64,000 nt of DNA from Camillea tinctor. Its lineage: Eukaryota > Ascomycota > Sordariomycetes > Xylariales > Xylariaceae. Location of the stretch: positions 310,001 to 374,000 of the forward strand of contig MU394076.1 of the NCBI GenBank assembly GCA_022578605.1, read 5' to 3'. The translations under genes and the position numbers were made by a program. Positions 49,459 through 61,572 of this stretch are shown one piece after another (within the stretch, counting starts at the first letter, position 1; the number at the start of each line of letters is the position of its first letter). The notes beneath the pieces were generated by a model. The model did no database searches, was not told the DNA's origin, and saw only the letters and a program-made list of their open reading frames with translations.

Positions 49459-49492
<34 letters not shown>

Positions 49493-50358
49493 TCCGTGCG
49501 CAACTACTGCGTGTTGCTTGCACCCCCAGCCTCCTTATGAAGCCTCTCAAGCCCCGGATGGAGTGTACCGATTTTGGATGAAAGCCACCAAGTGCGCGTG
49601 CGTAGATCTGATGCGAAAGCCTTGTCCCGTAAATTGGCTGGCTAGCTAGCTGCTAGCCAATTCACGCTCGAGGAAGTTTATTCTTTGCTTGACGTCTCAC
49701 CCCTTACTGCGTCTGAGCGTGAACCTGCCGCTGTGTTTTTCTTTTTTGTTATCTCCTTGTAGCTACATACGGCTGGAAAGTAGGCGTTCATAGCTAGTTT
49801 CGAAGCTAAGGTAACTTTTGTGCTTCATGTATATATCATAGCAAACCTAGTAATATGTGTTGTGTATCATTCCAGGGGGGCCTATTGCTTTTCTCCCCTT
49901 TTCTTTTTTTTTGGGGGGGGGGGATCCGAAACGATTTCTAATTGACTCGCTGCCCTTGGATTTCCCCTTGAATACCAATACCGAAGTCGTTGAGCGCTAC
50001 GTGCGTTCGTGATAAGTAGGACTAACATATCTAGGCTTCGAGTTTGATCACTGGATTCTACTTAATAGCTACCAACTATATATTTTTTGAAGATCCTGGC
50101 GGGAATATGCCTAGTATTTATTTTCCCGTTACGTATAAGTCAACCATGATTGTCTAATATTTGGAACGTAATACCACTTGAAAAACATTGTTGAGTGTAT
50201 TCCGCAGGGAACCCCGAATTGACTGGACCACTCTCAGCTTGAATTATCCTTTGATACTATATTTTCCCGAGAGACCTATTCAACATGATATTTCAATCAA
50301 ATCACCCTCCTCCGCGAAAGTTTCTTGATGTGAAACACCTCGCAAAATAATTCCAACG
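49122..50358. other. Intergenic with (TA)n and G-run
   Basis: About 1.2 kb. It contains (TA)16 at 49460-49491 flanked by AGTCCGT and ACTCCGT, and a run of 11 G at 49913-49923. No supported gene. Confidence 0.6.
49460..49491. repeat. (TA)n microsatellite
   Basis: Sixteen uninterrupted TA dinucleotides, with TCCGT words on both sides. It is the longest perfect dinucleotide repeat in the window. Confidence 0.9.
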
Positions 50359-51740
50359 CTAACTCATCTTCGCCCTCTCGGCGACCAAACTCCCTATAGA
50401 TGCTATTGTCACACTACCGCCCATGATATCAAACACAGCAACCTGGGCCCCGAACTCTTTACCGACCAAATTCCGTAGCTCTATGGCCATAAGAGAGTCT
50501 ACACCGTAGTCAAACAGTTGTTTGTGAAGCTGTATGTCTCCCACCGGGACTGATAGTGCGCGGGCTAGCTTATCCACCAACGCACCCGTGACGATATTAG
50601 CTCGTTGTTGTAAATCTGTCGCTTGACTGAAAGCCAAAGCCGCATTTCCGAGCGTCGAACTCTGTGTCTCCGTTGCTGCCGCCGATTTAACTCTGGCGAA
50701 CGTCGAGAAGAGACACCGCAACATCGACGGATCAGGCGATTGACCACGAATGGCGTAATGTGCTGGAGTAACCGGTCCTACTAGAAGCTGACTTTTCCCT
50801 ACTAGGGACTTTTCCGGATGGGGGCGACAATATAAATCGAGCACAGCCAGAAGCTCCTCTTCTTCTAGGGGAATCATGTCACGGGCATTTTCTCTGTGAC
50901 GTCGATAGCTCTCGGTTACTGCAATGATCCCGATGGTTCGCATCCACCCAAGATCTATAGAGACTGATGATCTTTCACCATCCAAAGTCCGATATCGTGC
51001 CAAGGAATCTTGGAACGTACATCCAGCGGCGTAGTTGGCTTGGGCTTTAGAACCGTATATTCCGGAGAGGGAAGACAGGAGAACGAAAAATTCTAATTCA
51101 GGAAGCAGGCGATGGAGATTCCATGAAACGTTCACCTTAGACCGTATGGTCGTTCTCCATTGATCGTAGGTCATATTCTCGAACACGGCATCCTTTATCA
51201 CTTTGTCAGTATATTATTTTAGTTTGGGGGTGTAAGAAGGCCTACATGTAGAACCATAGCCGCGTTGATACATCCCCTAATAGGAGGCATGGTCCCATGA
51301 CAAGCTTGGATGACCTCGCGAAGTGAGTCAAGTGATGAAGCATCACATGCAGTGGCAGTGACATTAACACCCCATTCTCTTAGGAGACAATTCCGATGCC
51401 TCTTTTGAAGTTGGGCCTGAACGCAACAATATGATTAGACTTTTGGCCCCTTTCCTTGCCATCCATTTCACTATCACACAACCAACACCACCGAACCCGC
51501 CAACGATAACATAGGTCGCATCACCCGGAAATCCCCACTTGACATTGTCTTTAATCAATTTCTATAGATATCGTTAGTCGAATATTCCCCTCTAAAACTA
51601 GGTCAATCAACTTGCCGGAACTGTATCCCGCGGATTGATACTGATCACAACACGTCCCGTATTCTTGCTACTCTGTATGTATGTATCATTCCTTGGATAT
51701 AACATAACATAGTAGCCTCCTGAACGCCTTTTGAGGTGAA
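50359..51740 (-). pseudogene. Reducing polyketide synthase relic (KR-ACP tail)
   Basis: Only the C-terminal end of a highly reducing PKS remains. Reading leftwards: a short ER-like scrap (SPQKAFRRL, then GRVVISINPRDTVP), a ketoreductase with cofactor loop VIVGGFGGVGC and core SSLSGIYGSKAQANYAAG, and an acyl carrier protein with the phosphopantetheine serine in DYGVDSLMAIELRN. KS, AT and DH are absent; a GMC gene occupies the expected space. In the KR the reading frame shifts between ASEL and LLREWG near 51380, and the residue four after the catalytic Tyr is Cys where family members have Asn. The intron 51193-51245 is normal; the next one upstream would need a GC donor (near 51615). Product cannot be made as a working PKS. 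Confidence 0.85.
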
Positions 51741-51960
51741 AAACAATGCCATACTAGAAGCGGTTACATAACGTCAGATTCTGTCTGGTATCTACTCGCA
51801 GAGAACTACACTATGGTCTCTAGATACAGGGAGGATAAGGAGCGACTTTAAATGACTACATACTGTAATCAATTTACATAGAAATGATGGAATAAAGGAG
51901 AGACTAATCTGTACAGGGGGAAATCAATGTCTTGATTCGCCATTCGAGTCCCATTTCTCA

Positions 51961-54355
51961 TTAGTGACTTAGACCTAACTGCCGAATGATGATATCAGCG
52001 GCTTTTTCTCCAATCATGAGTGCTGTATTCATCGTGTTACAGCACACGTTCTCGGGTGCGATACTGAGGTCTGCGATTTTCAATCCATGCACTCCGTAGA
52101 CGTCGAGGTTCTCATCTACCACGCCCATCTGCTCTCGAGGAGCCATCTTGCAAGTGCCCAGACCGTGCCAGCATGTGGTCATATTTTGACGAATCCACTG
52201 TTCGATAGCGGCGTCGTCTTCCGGTGCGTATTTAAGGTCTGTCACGGCACTTGGTGTGAATGCGCTGTCTGCGTCACCTGTTTCGTCGACGTAGGATGCC
52301 GTAGATCCCGGCGCGAAAACAGGGTGTCGGTAGGAGACCTCTCCACGGTGAATTGCCATTCGTCGGACGACTTCACGCTGCTTTTTATATGCCCACATCT
52401 GTGTCTTCAGGTCTAGGTCCTGCTCATCGCTCAAGAAGCCTGTCTTGAAATCTAGGGGGTCGTCGACTTGGCTTCCCGTGATATGCTTTACGAATGGGGT
52501 TATTAGCTATAGTTCAACAATTCCTATTTTAGAATGACAATGAACACTTACGATAGAGCCTCGAGAATAAGGATACGTAGTGTAGATTCCTACGGAAAAG
52601 TATTGGCCGGGGGGGACACGACTACGATCACCGAGAAGACTAGTTTCAAAATTAGCACAACGCACACATGATCAGAGAGGGACAGAGGGCAAATACCCAG
52701 CGATGAATATCATCGAGGCTACGGGCTTGCTAGGGGTTTTTTCGAAGTCTCTCTTCCAAGCCTCTTGGTAGCTGGGCCCCAAGGCTTCGACTTCTGCATC
52801 TGTTGGTCGGACCTTGGAGGACACATCGATGCCGTTCCAGCCAAGTATCTTGTCTTTGCTTGATAGCAGGGCAGGAATATCCACGTAGCCACCGTGGATA
52901 CCATCGGTAGTTTCCTCTGGGGGTAGTCTTGACTTGTCTACTACATGTTAGCGTTCAATTAACCCTCGCGGGCTACTTTCCTATAATTGCCCATCACGCT
53001 CCAATTAATGAAACAGGGGTTAGGTATGAATAAAAAGGGCAATACACGCACTAAATTTTAATATCAGTCAACGCCAAATAGGGTGAATACGTGGCTTTCG
53101 GAGCGAGATGTTGGTATACTGACCAGACATATATGCTTATGTTGTGATCTTGGTAATCATGGCCAACGCCCGGCAGCTCGGCGACCAACGGAACACCCGC
53201 TGATTTAAGGACCTCTGCATTACCAACGCCAGATCTCTCTAGCACAGGAGGTGATCCAAGCGTACCGCATGAGACGACGACTAATTTTCTGGCATTGACA
53301 GTTCTCTGAAGGCTCTTATCGGATTGAGGCTGATATTCAACGCCAGACGCTCTGCGATCGTTATCGAAAGTAACTCGCACTACCTTTGATTCCACCAAAA
53401 CATGCAAGTTGGGATGTTTCTCAAGACCTGGATGGAGATACCTGTGTGCCGCATCTTGTCTTTGGCCCTGGGGCGACACATATTTCCGTATACGAGACAC
53501 GCCAAGAGATGTCAGGTCCTGCAGGTCTTCCACCTCAGGATATCCAGCCACTTTCATGGCAGAAATGAAGTCTTGTTCGGCTTCTGTAGACCGAAAGGGT
53601 CCTCTGGACACCCGTATTGGACCGCTAGATCCACTGTGACATCGGAGGTCAGCAATCGTTCCTCATTAATAATTGCAGATTTAACTGAGTGCCGCGGAAG
53701 CCGGTTGCTCTTAGAATAAAGAACGCGGCGGGGTCGGAAGTATTAACTCTTGATGTTACTTACTGGAGTTCTTCGTTGCCGGAACCGTCATAAGTTTCGA
53801 ACTATATAGATTAGGGGGTTAGAGAGGATAAGCGTAACATTTCATTCCGTTGGAGTAGCCCTACCTTCTTCAAAAATGGCAGTACTTCATCGGTAGTCCA
53901 GCCCTTGGTGTTCCAAGAATCGTAATCGCACCTTTGGGCTCTCGTATACATCATCAGATTAACTGATGATCCTCCGCCTAGAGTATTCCCGACTTGCACT
54001 ATTGACTCTCGGTCTGCAAGCTGATGCTCCTTGACGGCTTTGTGAAAGAAGACTCTTGGGTCGCTGGGAACATAGTTGCCGCGCCAAAGCACCGGATGAA
54101 CCACCGTGGGCACATTGAAGTTATCCCGACCACTCTCAATGACGAGGATGGTCAGCCCAGGATCTGCGTCGGCGAGTCGCGACGCCACAACACAACCTGC
54201 GGTGCCGCCTTACGGACGAATTTCAGTTAACATCGCCGGAGTTTCATGATTATTATGCTAGCTTCGGGAAAGTGGGCGACATGATTGAACTTACCGCCAG
54301 CGACGATAATGTCGACTTCATGGAGGCTGTCTGGGAGCTTCGTGTGAACACCCAT
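51961..54355 (-). CDS. GMC oxidoreductase (FAD, choline/alcohol oxidase type)
   Basis: Exons: 54355-54295, 54208-53865, 53801-53764, 53633-about 53052, about 52938-52697, 52639-52552 and 52485-51961, roughly 620 aa. FAD-binding VDIIVAGGGTAGC is split by intron 1. GMC signature regions GNTLGGGSSVNLMMYTRA and SCGTLGSPPVLERSGVGN are present. The catalytic His is in CWHGLGTCKM, and NTMNTALMIGEKAADI closes the FAD fold. It should oxidise an alcohol or similar group; in this context possibly a tailoring enzyme. All joins are in frame except exon 4 to exon 5: the GTGCGT donor at 53052 is phase 2 while exon 5 needs phase 1. This is either an unrecognised splice site or a one-base lesion. The start MGVHTKLPDSL is preferred over an upstream in-frame Met. 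Confidence 0.82.
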
Positions 54356-55433
54356 TGTGGAGAGGGGGGGATTGATCAAAGGCCGTGACGACTCAACCTT
54401 CTGAAGCTCGACTGGCAATGAAAGGGACTTGGAGTTTTTACACTAGCGACCGAAAGCCGAGTGATGTTGCTCTATTCTAAGACCTAGTTGACCTTGGCGA
54501 AAGACTTGGATGTTTGTAGCCTCCTTGCTTAACATTGGACATAGCGATGTCTCGCGAGCCGTATAGCATCCAATGAAAAAAACAGATATGCCTAATTTTG
54601 TAATGATAATACTACTAACCTAGGGATTGATTGCGTATGTTGGTAGGTCCTCAAGAGATAATTGGCTCGGCCAGCGAGAACTTTAGAGTGGTTTTAATGT
54701 TGGTTTCCTCAGCCTACAGCTCTGTGTTACAACCTTCCCATCCCTTGAGTCAGAGCGTTATGGGTATACACGAACAGGACTGAGAATGTGGCAATTGCAA
54801 CCACATCGGATGCAGCAGACTGTAGGCTGAAGAATGGAGATAACAACCTGTTGAAATAGGTGTCTGAGGGAGCAGTACAACCCACAGCTACAGTATATGT
54901 ATACTTACATCTCATACCTATCCATGTATCTAGACATCCTTCCTTTCCAACAATCCAATATGTGATAAATGACCCATCGTCTATTCTGGCACAAACGGCC
55001 CCCTCGGCTGCATGAGATGATAAGCTTCCCTAACCCTCTGGGAGCAAAAATATGCCTAAGCTATGAGAGAATGCCGTAACTTCTGCGCCGTTCATAAATA
55101 GTATCATGTAAATCGAGTAATTGGGTAGAGAACGACACCGGTAGTGCAAGACCCCGGAGACACAACATCTGGCATGGCAATTGTACAGGCATAGTGAACA
55201 ACGTAGAATCCTCAATATTCAAAATAGGAGTCATAGGTAAATCTGTAGTTGGTTACAAGCCGGTTGCGTGTATTCTACCCTCGCTGCTATCTGCTCAAAA
55301 AAAGAAAAGCTTTTGCCCTCTAGCAAATCCATACAACAAGTCTAAATTTCATTCATTTCACCTCGTTGATGTGTATTCTAAGCGATCGAATCATGACTTG
55401 GTCCAGCTTGAAGGACTGCGTACAATTATAGGG
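54356..55433. other. Intergenic between GMC gene and rhodopsin-domain gene
   Basis: About 1.1 kb with no supported gene and no PKS remnant that could be recognised. Confidence 0.55.
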
Positions 55434-56942
55434 TTAAATATTTGAACCCTCGTCCATCCACGGATGTTGACCATATAACTGGGTAGCTTGCGGATTCCCT
55501 GAAGATGTTTCGGTAGATGAAAACTCGGTCACGCGAAGGATTCCATTTTCATTATGACGATAGTTATTTTGCGAAGTGTAATGTTGTGATGTAGGCAGAG
55601 GGGTTACATGATGTTCTAAGTTTGCTAGTGAAATGTGCTTCTGCTCGTCAATCCTTTCGTAGGTCTTGGATGGGGCTGGTTTGCTTGTTGCACCATTCCA
55701 CCTTGATGATCCCTCCAAAGAATCCTTTCGCGAACTTCGGGTTAACCGCTTCCATGATAGCAGATACGTACTGAATTGGCTCCAATATGATGACTCGGTG
55801 AAGATTTTTGGTATCGCGGGTACGCAAAAAATGAGGATCACACATGTCGTTTCCATAATTCCAAACAGAGCGATCGATGCTGCTCCGTACGTTCTTTCAC
55901 CCTTGTAGTCTGTGTTGGCTGTTTCGTACACGCGACCAGCTGCTCCACATAAGGCTCTGGATTTAACAAGATCCTGACGTTAGCATAGGTACCAGGTTGG
56001 ATTTCTTGCGGGTAATGGAAATAGACACGTACAGGATTCCGACTGAGAAGATCAGTGAGACGCCAATCTTTCGCTTGTTTGACATTTGAAGATGCCAAAT
56101 TGACCTCTGAGGTAGAAAGAGTATGCAGAGGTCGAAAATGAGGTTGAAAGACGAAGTACATATGTCAAGAGCTCTTCTGTCATTGCATATACCTGGAAGC
56201 CAGAAGTGCCAAAGCTTCTCTAGAGGCCTGCATGCCAAGTTCAAGGCTATGATCGCCGAAGCGTATAGCAAAGCATTGACGAGCATTATGGCGTGAGACA
56301 CCCAGAAGAAGCTATTCCGAATGCCTCGAGGGGCAAAAATGCGATTCCACTCCAGCAGAATGGCAGTTTTGGCGAAGAGCATGGTAAAACAGTAAACGAC
56401 TTGGAGGACATGTGCCACCTGAATAATATCAGTATATACCATGCTCTCATTACATCAACATTGCACCTACATAAGAAAAGTGTACCAGATCTAAAGCTCG
56501 AATGTCCCATTGATGCACAAATAAGCCGATCGTTCGGGCGATCTCCAAGACTGTCCAGACGCAGCCGATATAGAAACCCTAGAACGCTTGTTAAAACATG
56601 ATCCCATGGCCAAGGGACTGTTCTACGCCTACGTAGGCAATAATTCCAAGATCTTTCGCAAGTCAGTATATACAACGATGGTAGCAAAGCACGGAAAGGG
56701 GAATTGATACATTGCGTACAGTCTTCCAACTCTAACCTTTTCGTGTAGAATAGGCGAGAGATGCCACGCAGCACAACAGCCAGCGTAGCCAAAACGAGAC
56801 AAATAATAACAGCACACAGCCCAAGTGTGTTGTCATTAGAGGGATTATCGAAGTTCGGGGTGATGCCATCGGGAGGAGGGAAGCCAGGCTCGTTGTAGAG
56901 CGCTTCTCGGATCTCAGGAGGGATAGAGGACGAATCGGACAT
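55434..56942 (-). CDS. Second fungal rhodopsin-domain membrane protein
   Basis: Five exons: 56942-56720, 56652-56633, 56578-56471, 56418-56033 and 55956-55434, about 419 aa, all in frame. The second exon is only 20 bp. Membrane segments: LGLCAVIICLVLATLAVVLR, a short LGIIAYGFYIGCVWTVLEIA, VLQVVYCFTMLFAKTAILLE, FWVSHAIMLVNALLYASAII, FNLIFDLCILFLPQ, VSLIFSVGILALCGAAG and ALFGIMETTCVILIFCVPAI. The HQWDIRALDL loop, CRPLEKLW and LPQRSIWHLQMSNKRKIGVS are typical of the family. The intron at 56419-56470 has a TACTGAT branch and removes a false Met. The tail is polar. Start may instead be at 56972. Role unknown. Confidence 0.87.
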
Positions 56943-58874
56943 CTCGGATGCTGGGTCAAGATTGGTGTACAAAAGAAGTATTTTTCCACTATGAATACCG
57001 TGATATTCATGTAACTATCGACTTTGATCCTCAAAAGGGGGAGTTGGCGGAAATAGACGCTGATCCACGCTACCACCGAAAGAGGGGGTTTGTCAGAGGA
57101 ATAAGACGAGAAATCGTTTTCCACAGTTATTACATGCCCTTCTTCGGGCATATAAGGGTGGCAATCTAATCGACAAGATGGCGGCAAGGCTGCGTTACTT
57201 CATTATACAGGTGATCCTCGTCCTAGGCCAAGCCAGCGGTGCATGTTGATACCGCCCAAGCTGCCCTCTCGGCGTCGTGTCTTTGAACTTGGTTTTTTGA
57301 AAAGAGGGGTCACTCAATGGCCTGAGGGCCAGTAGTTTTCCTCAGCGCCTCTGTATGCATCAGATATTGGCCCCCAATGTCCAAAGCATTGAGCCTCCTA
57401 TGATCTCGATTTGCGGCAATAGTGCCCCAGACCAATTACGATAGTCACAAGGCTTCAAAGGCGACCAACAAGCACAATGAGGAGTAGGGTACGAGTAAGC
57501 ATGGTGTAACGGGTAAGGAGTATCACTGCTATTATAATATTATAATAGAAACGCATCGGGATTTGTATTGATGTTGCAATGCTACCTAACGGCCGATCAA
57601 CTGCACAGTAATCCGCCACGAACTAACATGTTTCTCTTGTACTACGTAAGATGTCTCGCTCGTCTCGTAAAGGGATCCTCTAGTGGCATCCACGCATATT
57701 GACAGCAACACATATCCAATACTGTTACGGGGTGGTTTTGCCCACTACACTAATGCCCCGATTCTTGGTAAAAGGGTAATAGGACTTCAAGTCCGCTGAC
57801 TTGAAGACCTAAGTGGAGTTATAAGCTAGGAGGTGAATGTGGCGGTTGATCCAGGCCGTTACAAATACTTAGTTTTAAAGTGAAACTTATTGATACGGAA
57901 GCTCCCTACGGTTGCTTCTAGCTTCAGGTACTACTAGGTAGTTCGTGGGAGTACACAGCGATTCAATGAAATGTAAAGCAATTCATGGAGGTTGTACGAA
58001 GTATCAAATATGATATGGTAAAAGAAGTTGATTTTCATAAGTCCAACGAATGATTAGAACTGAAATATTTATAACTATTGCGGCTAAAACAGCTGAAAAC
58101 AACGCAAGATTTAGTTGCCAGGGAATAATTAAATGGCATCCATGTGTGGAGGTTTATTTTTATCTTTAAAAAGCAATGTGCTTGCCAACTACGATATCGT
58201 GATCATCTCTACTATTGCTATAGTACTACTGTTCTTTTGTGTGTGGAATTTGTAAAACAGACATCTAACTAATCGAGAACTAATAAAACCTTTGAGCACA
58301 ACATTATGGGTGAATATCTTCATTAGTAAACAAATAATGAACTCAAAATGTTTAATCTTATAATTATTATATTTTAGTGTTTTATAGTCACTATGAACAT
58401 AGGTGTATCTTCTATGATATTCACTCGTCCTGTCGTCGCTTCTAAGTTGCGAAGCGGACCAGTAAATGATAGAGAGTCTAGGTAGTCCGAGAATCTAGTT
58501 GACTGTTGTGGTATTGATTAATGTCTCACTTTTACGGAATTCACTTAAGTATAAGAATATAAATAAATACTTATTATAGACCCTTGCAGAGGCGATCTGG
58601 GGTTAGAGCCGGTTCATGCGTGGTGAGAGCCTATAGGATGTACTCCATCTTCTTCCGTGTTGAGCTAATGTTCAGTGGTATTCCCTTGCCTTTATCTAGT
58701 CGCTTCGTCTGACTAGAAGGCTGTGATCCTTGACATATAGAGCACAGGCCAGCATGGGCCGATACCCAGGTATAGATCTAGGGCCACTATCCAGATGCAG
58801 TTTGTGACTCGTTCCTGTTCATATGTTTTATCTCAAACAATTTGAGCAGTGTTCACTGTCACTGGTGTCTCGTT
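56943..58874. other. AT-rich divergent intergenic region
   Basis: About 1.9 kb. From 57900 to 58600 the DNA is strongly AT-rich with many TpA steps (for example 58330-58390), which may reflect mild repeat-induced mutation. No gene or transposase remnant was recognised. Confidence 0.5.
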
Positions 58875-60909
58875 ATGGGTCTAGTTGAAGCGTTCGGCCT
58901 ATGTCAAACGCCATGGATGTATATGTCTGCTCTTAGTGTGCTGCTTACCTTACTTCTTGCTTGCATTTTTCGATCTATATGGGCTTGGTATCGACTGAGC
59001 CACATACCCGGACCGTTCTGGTACTCGATTTCTTCCATACCTCTCCTGAGGACCAACATTAGTGGTCATTCACATTCGACTCTGAATAGCCTGACAAATA
59101 AATATGATGAACGTCTCAATTTTGTGTTATTCTTAGGACTACCCTACTAACCAACCATAGGACCCCTTGTACGCATCGGTCCAAATTTAGTTATCTGTAA
59201 AGCTAAAAAGCAAATGCTGATAGCTTTTTGACTATTAGCTCATATATAGTCCGTGACATTATCACAACAGATGTTAGGCATGTGCAATGGATGGAGGCGC
59301 CTAAGTCACCCTACTGCAAGGGACCATGGTACGATACATTCCGCTTCTAGAAGGGAAAATACCATTCCTTCTGCACGGTTGATGAGATGCGTCACGCAGT
59401 ATTGAGGACGAAAATAGGCTCCGGTTACTCGGGCTCAGTCTTGGTTGTACGTCAGGGATTTGAGATTGAGAAATGTAGATATGGGGAGACATACCATTAA
59501 CAATTATTATTTTTTTCCATAGGAGAGAGCCATCGAGCGTCAGCTGAGCCGCTTATTTGAACTAATCGATCGCCAATTCCTGTCAAGAGATGAAACATAC
59601 AAACCTGTCGATTTCGCAATCCTCACACAGTTGTTCGCGATCGATACTGTTGGTGACATGACCTATGGCAAACCATTCGGCTTTCTAGACGAAGGTAAAG
59701 ACATATGCGACTGGGTGAATTGGAACGAAAAGTTTTTCCCTGCTGCCTCAACTGCTGCAACTCTACCCTTGCTCGGTCAGGTGGTCCAAACCTGGCCATT
59801 TTCAGAGCTGTTGCCGAAAGCAACTGACGCAGTTGGATTAGGGAGGTTTATTAAGTAAGTTTGATTCCCAGCATGAAGTCTTCTTATTCAGACCGCGTGA
59901 AAAGCCAATGTTTAATGGTCCATGTAAATTTGCAGAAGATACGCTCAGCGAGCGTTTCTAGCCAGATGCTAAGCCTCGTTATGATATGATCGCGCAATTT
60001 CTGCGTTACAGCGCCACGAGAGATGAAGCTACCGGGGAAGCACTGGTACAGGTGTGGGTGTTTATATAAAGGAATATGAATTTCACGCTCTATATAGCTA
60101 ATGTGGCTTCAGTGTAGCCGGGACCGACTCGGTGGCGGTAGCACTTCGTATGATACTTCTATACGTACAACCAACACCTAGAGTGTATACCCTCCTTCTT
60201 GCCGAGCTTGACCAGGCTCGCGAGAAGGGACAGATCAGCAGGCCAGTTCAGGACGCTGAGGCCAAACGTTTACCTTATCCCCAGGCGGTTATCAGAGAGG
60301 TTTACGTGTGTTTCCCGCGCTGACTCCGCTTCTTAACAAAACGGTACCAAAAGGGGGTGATAATGTGGCTGGTATTCATCTGCCGTCTGGCACCGAAGTT
60401 GGCGTCGACGTGGTAAGTTAATCAAGAGATTCTCCTATCGTACAGAAACACAAATGAGACAATATTTTCTATATTCGAAACGGTTGAGCCTTGGTAGTTG
60501 CTAATTCCAGCAACACAGTGGGGCATCCTCAGGAGCAAAGAGTATTGGGGTGATGATGCAGACCTATTCAGACCAAACAGATGGCTGAAGCTGGAAGAGA
60601 AACAACTCCAAGAGATGACCGGGTGTCTCGAGGTCTTGTTCGGATACGGCAGATATAAGTGTCTGGGAAGAGGTATTGCTATCATGGAGTTGAACAAGGT
60701 CTTGCCAGAGGTAAGTCGAAGTACAAGTGTTTCATCATATTATTCACGAACAACTTCGGTGCTAAATTTGGTATTAGTTGTTGATGCATTACCTTTTTAC
60801 TGTTGTTGATCCAACAAGGCCAGTGAAGATAATGCACAGTGCTGCATTCTGGTTGATGAAGGGTTTCTGGGTTGCGATATCACTAAGGGGAGAGGAAAGC
60901 GAAGAATAG
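58875..60909 (+). pseudogene. Cytochrome P450 pseudogene
   Basis: Recognisable pieces cover a whole fungal P450: an N-terminal membrane anchor (SALSVLLTLLLACIFRSIWA), HIPGPFWY, PLVRIGPNLVIC, the C-helix region (59270-59460), a long exon from about 59523 (DTVGDMTYGKPFGFL), the I-helix region GTDSVAVALRMILLY, the K-helix, FRPNRWL and the heme-binding LFGYGRYKCLGRGIA, ending near 60909. Lesions: an in-frame TAG at 59348-59350 inside a conserved stretch, a frameshift between 59961 and 59976, and a one-base loss at 60299-60302 that breaks the ExxR helix and leads to TGA at 60321. The first donor also looks damaged. It cannot give a functional enzyme. Class resembles multicopy fungal tailoring P450s. 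Confidence 0.88.
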
Positions 60910-61572
60910 TAGTATAAGTGATTAGTGGGGGGGGGGGCATAGATCTTTTGGACTAGGGTTACCCCAAACTTTTTTTTACACACCACCGGTAAGGAGGTAG
61001 GTTCAGCTCAGGTTCAAATAGGGATATATTCTATAATATAACCTAAATATAAGATTCGGTCCTTTAGGTAATAGGTATACTACGACTTCCCAATGCGACT
61101 TTAAGTTGGAGACGGCAGCAAATCACTGGACTTACCGTATGCATGGTGAGGCGAATATCGGAACGATTCTGCGAATCCTATCTCGAGGACGCAAACTCCG
61201 GTTATCTCCCGCAAGCTGGAGCCGAGATTACTATGCATACTAAGTACCTAGGCTGCTAAAGTTACCACCAATAGTACTTACCACCTGTAACAAGTAGCGT
61301 ATGCAGGGTCTCACCGGCCAACTAATAGATAACGATTGTTCATTTGGCTATTATTTTCTAACTACTACTTTCTGTTTTTGATATGTGGGAAGAGTTAAAA
61401 TTGTTCCCCTTGAAGTCATTCTTCTTTCTTAGGTATTCTTCTTTTATAACTAGGTTATGGTCTTGTGCTTGCTCACGACATCGCCTGCCTTATTCTATTC
61501 TTCCTCCATTTACTGGCTACTGCTCTTGCCACCATTGCCGATATCAATTGACCAACACCCGAATATCCTGCG
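60910..61572. other. Intergenic upstream of alanine aminotransferase
   Basis: About 660 bp with a G-run near 60927-60936 and AT-rich DNA. It must hold the promoter for the upstream first exon of the next gene if that exon is real. Confidence 0.5.

Noticed and set aside
56419..56442. ATG (MVYTDIIQ) as an exon start
   Set aside because: A TACTGAT branch and TTCAG acceptor place it in an intron of the rhodopsin-domain gene.
59340..59360. TAG at 59348 as a splice acceptor rather than a nonsense codon
   Set aside because: The codons directly before it match the conserved P450 C-helix block in the same frame, so an intron ending here would remove conserved sequence.
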